This document shows positions 42,401 through 53,400 of a DNA stretch of 64,000 bases, one piece after another (positions within the stretch are counted from its first letter, which is position 1; the number at the start of each line of letters is the position of its first letter). The stretch covers positions 935,001 to 999,000 of the forward strand of contig BROG01000079.1 in the NCBI GenBank assembly GCA_030159075.1, read 5' to 3'. The stretch is from Atrina japonica (taxonomy: Eukaryota > Mollusca > Bivalvia > Pterioida > Pinnidae). The translations under genes were made by a program, and so were the position numbers. The notes beneath the pieces are model-generated. The model was not told the DNA's origin, did not search any database, and was given only the letters and a program-made list of their open reading frames with translations.

Positions 42401-45400
42401 TGTTAAATCGATCTTACAAGTGTTTATACTGGTAAATTTTACTATAGTGATTTTAATTTTTTTTGCATATTTTGCTTGATAGTTTGATTTAAGTAGATGA
42501 TTATTTATTCACCTCAAACAATATTTCTGTCACCAGATATCCAGAGGAATGATCCAGTACAAATTTAACTGCGGAAGCGGTGAAGGTCTGGTCATTATTC
42601 CCGTCCTGGTCAATGATGGAGAGTGGCATACCATCCAAGTGGAGAGAAATCAAAGACGAGCCCAAATCACTCTTGACAACAAGTTCACGGGGATCGATGA
42701 CGCCCCAGGCGGAAACGATGTTCTGAACCTGAACACGAACGATGTGTATTTTGGAGCGGAAGTTAATGTGGATTACCACGGCTATCACGAAATAAAACAT
42801 GGGTTTAACGGCTGTATGGAAGAAATAAAGCTGTTTAATGTCCGTTTACCATTCAAGGGCTCTAACGCTGTTGTTAGTGACGATCACGAATTCCGGGAAG
42901 TGGAATTTCACTGTAAAGATACATTCAAACCAGTAGAAGGATCAAGTAAGTTGGAATTTTTTTTTTATTACGAGCATATATGGGTTTTTCTAGATAGAAT
43001 TGGAACCTGAATTCTGAATTCTACCCATATACCTATAAGCGCCCTTCCCCTATAGATCAGATTTACTTACCTTTTTTACACAAGATTCTCAATAGGCATT
43101 CTTGGTAATAACTACAATGACTTTACCACTGTGCCTCATGAGAAATTAATTCTTTTACGTCAATTTGACTTTAAATTGGCCCCAGTTAATGCCCTTTTTC
43201 CCCCCATGGTTTATTTATTCTGCCTTGTTACCGGTATATGCATTTTTTAAACCATTGTATATTGTAGGATGATTAACGTTAATATATATTAATCCCCTAT
43301 GATATAACCATTCAGACTTTCCATGTAAGTTTTGTCTGCATTTCCGTCAGTCCATTCGGATATGATATTGGTCAAAGTATTGTGATTGCTCACCATTCAC
43401 TTAATACTGTATACCTGCAAATTCTCACTCTCATTTAAATTTAGTCTTTTTTGCCCTTAAATGAAAGGGCAAATTTAAAATGAAGGCAATTTTTTCAAGG
43501 TAAATAATTGAAGTAGAGACATTTATGCCATCCATGAGACTACATGTTTGTTGATTCAGGGCAAAATTGAAGACAGGATGAACATGTTTTCTGTTCTAAA
43601 AGGACGAACATAATCAGGGACAAAACTTTCAAGGTATGCAGTAATGATTTCACAGGTAGGGAACATGTATTCTTTCATCAATACTCTCAGTATTTTTGCC
43701 CATTCATAGATTACACTTACTTTTATTCCAGGTATGTGCAGTAACGATCCCTGCATGAATGGCGGACTATGTGATTCTTCTGCAAACTTCCACTACATTT
43801 GCAAGTGTCCAGAAAGATTTGAAGGCAATAGATGTGAACTGGACAAGAACCCTTGTGCTGACAACCCTTGTAAAAATAATGGTATGTTCTAATATATTCA
43901 TTCTAAAAACTGGTTTACTTTTTTGTCCTTTCATTTTGTATGGTAATTTTTACTGTCCCTTAGGTATTACAGTAGCATTCCTTTTCTGGAAAAAATTCAA
44001 GAATTTTATCAATATAATTTGGATGATTTTAAGAAAAATATACATTAGTGCCTAAAATGACTGGACTTCATGTCTTTCATCCATCTTGCAGGAAAGTGCT
44101 ACAACATCAAGGATTCCCCCAATGATTTTCAGTGCATCTGTCCTAATGATCTAAAGGGAAGGTTCTGCGAGTATGGCCTTCACTGTAACACAAATCCTTG
44201 TATGAATGGAGGATCTTGTGTGGAGGGACCAGAGTCATTCATTTGTCTGTGTGTTAATGGATTTAGTGGTGAGTTGTTTGTATCTCTATACATAAACAGA
44301 AAACAGTAAAACTTTTTCCCGATAGTAATTAAAACCGCCCACTCCAAATTCATTGTTCACTACTCCCGATAACGTCAGTGATCGCCCGGTAGAAGAACAA
44401 CTGCTGAATACAAGAACGTCGTAAAATGCCTCGTGTTTCTCCTTCAGTTGCTTCACTTTCAATTTGGGTTTTTTCCACTTTCACTTTATGACCGGAAATC
44501 ATGAACAAAACGAGAGTTAGATGACATTTTAGTCTATATTATTGCATATACTTGTAATGGATGCCGGCGAAAATAAGTTACGATGAATATAAAAGAGCCA
44601 TTATTTTGAAATCAGTGACTGAAAGTCGTCTAAAAATGGCTGCCGCTTATGCATCCGAGATTCCCTCAAGATGTTTTAGATTTTTTTCGACTCTAAAAGT
44701 GAATTTATCCGATTCTCTGAAAATGAATTTAGTATCCGAGATAGATATCGATTCCAAATAAGATGTTAGCGGCGACGATGATTTTACAGACAATTTCAAT
44801 GCAGAAACCTCCTTCACGAAACCTGCGTCGACAAATAATTTAAATCAAAGCATTAAATTTAACGCATTTACAGCTGAAATTGTTGGTCCAATATACAATT
44901 TCGATGTTTTATCAAGTCAAAAGTGAGTTAGCATATTTTTATCTCCTTTTTCATGATGAGTATACATGCAAATTTTTATATGGAATGCAGAGGAAAAATT
45001 GTGTATACAATAAAAACTATACAACAATTTAGAATAATGTATTCAAGTTTTTCATTCAAAAGTTCTATTTGTAAAAAAAATAATTAAAATAAGATCATAC
45101 CCTTAAATTTTCTCTCATAGATTTATTCATTTCACACCCATAATTAAATTAGAAATCAGACTGCACAGCAAAAGAACATCATGATGACATTGAAAATATG
45201 CTACAGGGAGCAGACTGCAGAAAATGTAAACTGCTACAGTGTATAACATCGCTATGCAGTTATGATGTTGCCGTACTGAAAAGGGTTAAGCCAAAATCTG
45301 GCATTGTAAAGAGGTTTGGCAATAGGTTGAGGGAAACTTTAAATGAAATTATATAGGGAAAATTAGAAAAGAGGACTTTCAAAAATTGTGGCGGTAAGCG

Positions 45401-45481
45401 ATGTGGCAAATGTAACGAGGCAGTATAAAGAGGTCTTTTTTCGAGGTTTTTGAATTTGCGCATGTTAAGAGTAGATTATCC

Positions 45482-45541
<60 letters not shown>

Positions 45542-47349
45542 ATATATATATATATAATCTCTCAAAAATCTTAGTGAATATCAAATATGTCTAGACCCTC
45601 ACTTAAAGACCACCTTTCTAATCAGACCACTTTGAGTCAGTAAGGGGGTCTTAATTAACATGGTTCCACTGTATTGATAAGTATAATTTTACCTGGTTGT
45701 AGATGACTTGTATCATATGTACTGGGGTTTGTATGTTCATTGCGTCTTGTACTTTATAGGTAATCTTTGTCAAGAGAAGTTGTGTGCCAGTAATCCCTGC
45801 CTCTACGGAGGTACCTGTATTGCCACGTCTGTCAGTACGTACACCTGTAATTGTACAGGTAACAGAAGTGGAAAACACTGTGAGAAGGAGGGACTAATTG
45901 TCGGATCACATATCACACCGGATTCGGGAATCACACAGGGTGAACTATATATTATCATTGGTAAGTCTACAGCTGATACAGAAGTAATAAAGAATCAATT
46001 AGTGATGTTATAGGCATGACAGGGGATATTTCAACCACGGAATTGTAAAACATGTACTTAATAAACATGTTTTTAAATATTCTTGCAATATCATCGCAAA
46101 TCATATAAATGTACCAGAATTTGATTTTCTATTTCAAGGTAATTTGAGGTAAAGCGTTCGGGCTTACATTTGTAATCATGTTCAGTCAAATATCCTAGCA
46201 ACATTTTAGATATATCTGATTTTCATTTTATACTACAGGTATTACAGCCAGGCTGTTATTTGTAACCACGTTCTAATATTTTAGCAACATTTTAGATATA
46301 CCTGATTTTAAATTTATACTACAGGTATTACAGCCAGACTGTTATTTGTAACCACGTTCTAATATATTAGCAACATTTTAGGTATTCCTGATTTTAATTT
46401 TACACTACAGGTAAAGCACCTGGGCTGATATTTCTTATCATGTTTAGTCAAATATTCCAGCAACATTTCAATTTACCTCATTTTTATTTCACTTTAAAGG
46501 TATAGCAGCGGGGCTGATATTTCTGGCCTTTTTATTCGTCATCATTCAGTGTGCAAGGCGTCGACGCAGTCACACGCAGGGTAACATTTCGTATGGTGTT
46601 GCCTGTAGCGACGAAAGAGATGTGATGCTTAAACTTGTGCACGACAACAAAACCTGCAAAACCATCAGTGACTTGGACATACGAATGAACAATGGTCGAA
46701 ACAACATTCCACCCAGCCCTCGTCCACCACCGGTGCCAAATCGCCCAGTGTCCTACACTCCAAGCAACCATGACTCTCTCAACACCCTAAACAATTTTGA
46801 CAATGTCCGTAACTACGGATCTGCGGCTGACGAATTGGAAAACTGTCATAACATTCCATACACCCAGGAGTTCCTGACCTCATTTGCTCCGCCCCCACGG
46901 AGCAATGCCAGCATGGCGCCCTCACTACCTCCGCCACCACCATCAAATCCGCCTTCGGATACAGAGTCCATACAAAAAATTCCATGGGAGGGTGATTACC
47001 CAAATATGTTGGAAAACCTAGAAGGTACGTGATATGAACTCAGATATGTTAGAAAACTTGGAAGGTCTAGGACGGAAATTAAATAGGAGCAAAAATTTGT
47101 CGGTACAATGTAGCCTATACAGGAATTAGGTATGAAGCACTGCAACTGCAGTTGACTTATATGAAGGTTCTTTTCATTGCAGTTAACTCATCCTTTTGCA
47201 TTGACTTTATATCACGACTTTCTCTGACGACTTTAATGAAACGCATAAAATTGTCAAAGAAAAGTCAGGAAGTCTGTTCACTCTTAAAAAATTTCTGACA
47301 CTGTGAAACTGTGAAGCTCTTTTACAAGTGTTATTAAGTCTCAGCCTCA

Positions 47350-47421
<72 letters not shown>

Positions 47422-50400
47422 ATATATATATACATACACACACACACACACACACATATATACATACAGAGAAAAGCCTTGTTGCAGCATGATTTCTAAT
47501 CTTTTTATATTTAAATCATTGAAAGTTAGTCCACATTTTATTTGTTGACTTCAGTCCTGATTTCATATTGCATATTTGTCATATGATATTTGCTCGGTGG
47601 AAAATTAAAAAAAAAATATTTTCATGTTGTTTTTTTCCATTATTAATGATACACATGTGTATTATATCACTTGCAATATGGTTTCACAAGTGTATTATAT
47701 CACTAACAATATGATTTGTAATTATTACAGAAAAGAAACATCCAGAGAAATTCCCACGTTCTCCAAATCGTCCGGGTTTCTTTGGCGATACAACATCATT
47801 TAGCAGCCTACCTGTCTCGGAGTCCGAGGATGAACCAGGTGAGTCATCCATCAAGAATTGTTAACCGTTATAACACTCAATGATTCTGAAATATTTTCTG
47901 CAGAATGTTGAAGGGATGGAATCACCTGAAATCTTTTGTTCTTCTTATCTCATAATATATTTACGATCGTGTATAACGCTTTATACTAAGAATGCTGAGG
48001 TCATAACGATTCTCTCTGTGATGCTTCGGACCAGGTGATAGGCATTTTAAACTTTTTGATTTGATAAACATTTAGTGTGCCAGCAGATATCGATAGATAT
48101 CAAATGCACTGCTGTCGTAGTTTCACGCTTTTCTTATTACACACAGCTAATATCCAATTGTCACATGACATTTATCTCATTAAACTGTTTTCCGTATTGT
48201 GTCTCAGAGGCAGTACCTTTGCTATGAAAGTTGGTATGTTGTCCAAAACAAGGAAACTTCTTTTTCATTGGTCAAGGTCCTTTTTGGTATTTTCATATTT
48301 ATTTGAACGTCAATTGTCTCTTTAAAAACTGTGAAGTATTCATCAGTTTCGTGTTTCAGGAATTTATCATTTCTTCAAACCTTTGTCCTTCATCTTCACT
48401 TTTATACAGAGCTGAAACAAATGTGAATGAATAATATATGGGAAAATTGGCCACATGGAGTACCAGTATACCATGCATAGTGTAGCCAAATTTTGGCATC
48501 AGTAATCCATGTGGTTAAGATAAATGAGCCAGCAACTGAGAAAAGAGTCCTTAAGACAATTTGGGGGAAATCACTATTTTTATGTTTTCAGAAACTTGAA
48601 CATTTTAACCCTTTCACCCAGGAAATCAAGATGGTATGCTTTTTTCTATTGTTAAGACCAGTCTATTATGGCCTGTAGAGTTGAAAGGGTTAAAAAGTAT
48701 AAATATGAGAATGAGCGCTGGCAAGAGCGACTCTCTTTGTTTCTGGTGCGAAAAATCTACAAAATTAAAAATATTATATCCAATGGAATTCCTTGTTTTC
48801 TCACATTTCGTCGGTTAAGTAATTCGTAAGGACTCTTTTCTCGGCCACTGACTCAAATATAAGTTTGGGGTGGAAGAGTCTCTCCTTAAAAGTACTCTTT
48901 CTGGTATTAAGGACATTTTATGTTTAAATACACCATTATTAAATCTTGTGACCCTTAAAAATCTACATACTCTTCTGAAAATACCAAGGGTAATTTAAAG
49001 ATCGGAAGGAAAAAAATTATGCATGCAGAAAAAGATGAATATTCCGATATGAATCGAGTTGTAGGCACAAGTGTTGATATTTGGTTGTCGTTTCAGCTCT
49101 GCATTTACATTTGATAATTCTTGATTTAAAAGCTATTTTCTACTCTTATTATCATAAAAGGAGAAATTGACGTTCAATCATATTTTGTTCTGTTTTCATA
49201 TTTCAAACAAGATTTGGAAGTTGCCATGGTTATATTTTGTTTATTTTCTTTTTTAATTTTGTTTCTTCTGTTTTTACTTTTCATTCATTGCATTCATTTC
49301 GTTACATCAATTTTTTTGCTTGTACAAGAGAAGTGAAACTTGATTCATGGATCTTAATCGATTTTATAACTCATTGCATGTTGAGAAGATTTAGTTCATC
49401 ATCGTCGGCTTTCATCATTGTCATCAGATTTCATCAATTCATGTTTACATTTGGTTTATAGCTTTCTTCGTGCTCTTGATAATAATGTAATCAATTACAC
49501 AATCAAATTTTTTTTATTGTGTCCACATTTACCAAAAGTATGAGCAACTAACATAAAAAGTTACACCCCTCTACTTCAGATTGAGCTTTTTAAAGCCATT
49601 ACCTGTTTTGTTGATTTATTTCTGAAAATATGAAAAGCACGAGGAATAGATATGTTCTTATTATAACTGGTATCCCATTATATACAGTCTCGTTAAAACT
49701 GGAGTTGACTATATTATTATTGCAAATATTGGGAAAATCCCTCTCACTTATTAATGGAGCATTTGATAAGCATCCAATGACCTCACTCAGAATTTTCACC
49801 CCTTAAATTAATCTGCAATTGGTTTTAAGTTGCAGTATGTCACCAATCACAAGATTAGTGTTAGTACAACCCATGTCACAATAGCATAATAGCGATCATC
49901 GTATTTAGAATGTTAGTATTCTAGCTAGCAATCATAGAGAATTGTTTCTACAGCCCGTCATGTCACTAGCTGTAGCCTATAACTTCAGCAATCATAGATA
50001 CATGTAGGTAGATATCTGTATCATTGATCGTAACACATGTGTTAGTTGTATTGTATGATTTATTACATAAGGTACTTGGGCAGAGTAACCTTTTGATTAT
50101 CATACAGATGATTTTACTCACTTTTCGGTTATGACAAGCTGCATGGGAAAAATGTTTAATTCCTCACTGGATACTCTCCTATGTATGGTGAGAAGTAGGA
50201 ACGATTACTCTAGTCAGTAAAATTTAAATGTTAAGCATTATTACCTGAAATTTAAACTCGTCCAGGTCAAGAAAGGGTTCACAAGACTCCACCCCGCAAG
50301 GTTATATAGAGTTGACTATACTAGCAATATTATGTTTCCATATTTTAGCAAACATCATTGTTATAAATTCACTATTGCAGTCATATTTAAGAAATTTTTT

Positions 50401-53400
50401 AGATAAGTTTTACATGACCCAGTACTAATAGCATAGTAGCAATCGTAAATACATGTAAGTGTTCTATAGTGTAGTAGCAATTGTAGATAAGTGTTTTCAT
50501 ACAACCCCTTTCTATATTGTAGTTGCAATGGTAGATAAATGTTTTCATACAACCACTTTCTTTAGTATAATAGCAATAGTAGATAAGTGTTTTTATACAA
50601 CCCCTTTCTTTAGTGTAGTAGCAATAGTTGATAAGTGTTTTCATACAACCCCTTTCTTTAGTGTAGTAGCAATAGTAGATAAGTGTTTTCATACAACCCC
50701 TTTCTTTAGTGTAGTAGCAATAGTAGATAAGTGTTTTCATACAACCCCTTTCTTTAGTGTAGTAGCAATAGTAGATAAGTGTTTTCATACAACCCCTTTC
50801 TTTAGTGAGGTAGCAATAGTAGACAAGTGTTTTCATACAACCCCTTTCTTTAGTGAGGTAGCAATAGTAGACAAGTGTTTTCATACAACCCCTTTCTTTA
50901 GTGTAGTAGCAATAGTAGACAAGTGTTTTCATACAACCCCTTTCTTTAGTGTAGTAGCAATAGCAATAGTATACAACCCCTTTCTTTAGATAGCAATAGT
51001 AGATAAGTGTTTTCATACAACCCCTTTCTTTAGTGTAGTAGCAATAGTAGACAAGTGTTTTCATACAACCCCTTTCTTTAGTGTAGTAGCAATAGTAGAT
51101 AAGTGTTTTCATACAACCCCTTTCTTTAGTGTAGTAGCAATCACCATTTTTAATATGTCATTGTGATAGACATTATAGTTTGCAGTGCACCGTCACATCA
51201 TTTTTAGGTTTTTACGTCAAACATATTAGTATCGATAATGAATCACATGCAAAAGTGAATTTACCATCAAAATATGAATATTGAAATCATACATTTATCA
51301 TTCTAATGCATAAAATCAGTTGCCATTGTTTCTATCATCAAAACATTCCTGATTGTCATCAGTCTCAATGCTATACCATGTAAACTATGGGTAAACATGT
51401 TTCATTTCTCCTTTAAATCTTTCTGTGTGCACTGAAGACCGAACTTTTTGGTACTCTTAAAGGGACATTACAATTGCTGTGTTTCAGCCCAAAAAATTAT
51501 TTTTATGTTTAGTACTTAGATCGATATACAATAACAACAACACAGAGATACACAGGCCTAAAAATTCTCAAATTCCTGTATATTATGTAAAAATTGATTG
51601 AGAAACCCAATTTACCAATTGATTAATTCAGCCTTACTATTTGTATATGCTTAAAACATTGAACCTGACCCTATTTTCACAAAATATATAGGAAAGATTT
51701 TTAAAATTTATGCATGTCCATATCTCTTTTTTGTTATTGTACATTAATCTAAATAGTAAAAAATGATTATTTATTTTTAAAACACAGCTCAAGAAATTTG
51801 ACTGTGTGAGCCAGCTCACGAGAAATATTAAATGTGTGTGGTAATCAGAGGTGATGGCTCTTTTTTTCAGGGGAAAGGGGGAAGGGAGACTAGGGTATTA
51901 AAAATCAATAATTTCAAACTAAATCAGCTTTCTGAACTGGTTGTGGGTTAACTAATCTGAACTTTTGTTGTATAATATTAGGAACAACATCTTTCGACTC
52001 AACTAAAGGTGAGATAACTCTCCTCTACATTTTTTCAGGCAGTTTTAATGTTTTAGTTTCACTTTGGTAGAGGACTTTCAATAGCTTTCTTTTTCTGAAT
52101 ATAGCAACAGCTAGTCTATACATGTGCAAAAATTAGATCAGGTCTATCACAATATCACACTAACTTTTTTCATGTATATATGTCTGTCTCTTATTTCCAC
52201 CAGCAGCTAGCCATCGGAAAAAAGGCAAAGGTAGAAAAACGAAAGGCATGTCTCTTCTAATTAGACAGCAGTTATTTCTTCTGCTATTTATATTATCCTC
52301 GCTTCCTCCATTTTTTATTTTTTTTTTTTTTATTATTATTTCTTTCAGTGAATCTCTAAAACACTCGGAACATTGTCAGTTATAACTCTGTCGTTTATTA
52401 TGCATGTATTTTGTATAATATATGTTATATCGGTGTTATAAGTAGTGATAATATAACTATATATAATCCATTACACAGAGATATATTTGTATAACACTAT
52501 ATATATATATATATTGGACATTAATATTATGTCGGCTATGATTTATTTGCTATATATGAATAAATGTAGTAACTGGTTTTTATTAATGTCGTCATTTCTC
52601 CGTTTATTTCCATTGATATATCGCTGTTATTATTATAGTTTTGTTTGTTAGCCATAATATCTGCATGTGCTATGATTTTTATATTCTGTTTTTCTTTATT
52701 CCTTTTTTTTTGTCAATTTTTTATGAGTATATATATATATATATACATATTATATAGAATGTATAATATTATATTCTTTTATTGTAATTAAATTTTAAAA
52801 TCTCAAAAGCATTAATGTAATCAGATTAATTATATATTATATATATAGTTCATGTTTTATATTGCAATCAATATCTCTTTTTACATGTATTTTTCCTTCA
52901 AAAAATCCTACCGTGGAATTGTACAAATGTATATGTAATATGTCGTATCTCATACAGTATATAATTAAATTGCATATATGTGTGGTATTCAAATTTTAAA
53001 ATAACTTACCTTTAATTGTAACTTTCATAGTAAAAAGTTCTGAAATGGAGTTTGGTAAATTTTAAAAATGTAACTTATGCATGAAGGCATTTCAAGTTTG
53101 ATAAATATTTAAACCCCCCCCAATTCCCTGTGGTTTTCTAACTCCATAGATTATTTTGTGTAATTGATATAACTTTTACTTTTTAAAGAATATTCCCCAA
53201 TAAACAAATAAGATACATGTATCTATGTGCCAGAAAAGTTTGTTTGCAAAAAATCACTTGCATATTTCGAAAGGTTACAATATTCTGCTGAGAATAAGAA
53301 ATGGAATTATGGGAAAAGTATCAAGTTTGTTGGTGTTTATATTATAGACTGTTCATTTTTTCGTATCTTAGATAATCTAAAAATTGATCACAATGATGTG

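Larger units (their letters stand above)
40995..43731 (+). other. Fat-like introns around the LamG exons
   Basis: Between exons 41511-41687, 42122-42285 and 42537-42945. They hold a complete family B hairpin (41041-41162), a family A copy (41915-42083), a family D copy (43010-43260) and a family C copy (43400-43645). Confidence 0.65.
44269..45759 (+). other. Fat-like intron with foreign CpG-rich segment
   Basis: It contains a CpG-richer block (44330-44940) with a fossil reading frame, a family G element (45285-45445), an (AT)n array (45484-45557) and part of a family A palindrome (45591-45674). Confidence 0.6.
47839..51981 (+). other. 4.1-kb Fat-like intron before the microexons
   Basis: It contains a palindromic element (48604-48692), a family E copy (50072-50330) and a 48-bp minisatellite (50405-51140). 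Bases 48700-50070 and 51150-51980 show no gene or repeat I can name. Confidence 0.6.

Noticed and set aside
44561..44761. Intact small gene of 66 codons
   Set aside because: The frame resumes after its stop and ends at a splice donor, which fits a broken exon better than a complete gene. Kept only as a low-confidence fossil.
50399..51112. 237-codon minus-strand and 176-codon plus-strand open frames
   Set aside because: They exist only because the 48-bp tandem unit is a multiple of three and lacks stops. No domain, splice or codon evidence.
50405..51140. CRISPR-like array
   Set aside because: Units are contiguous with no unique spacers, in a eukaryotic intron. It is a minisatellite.
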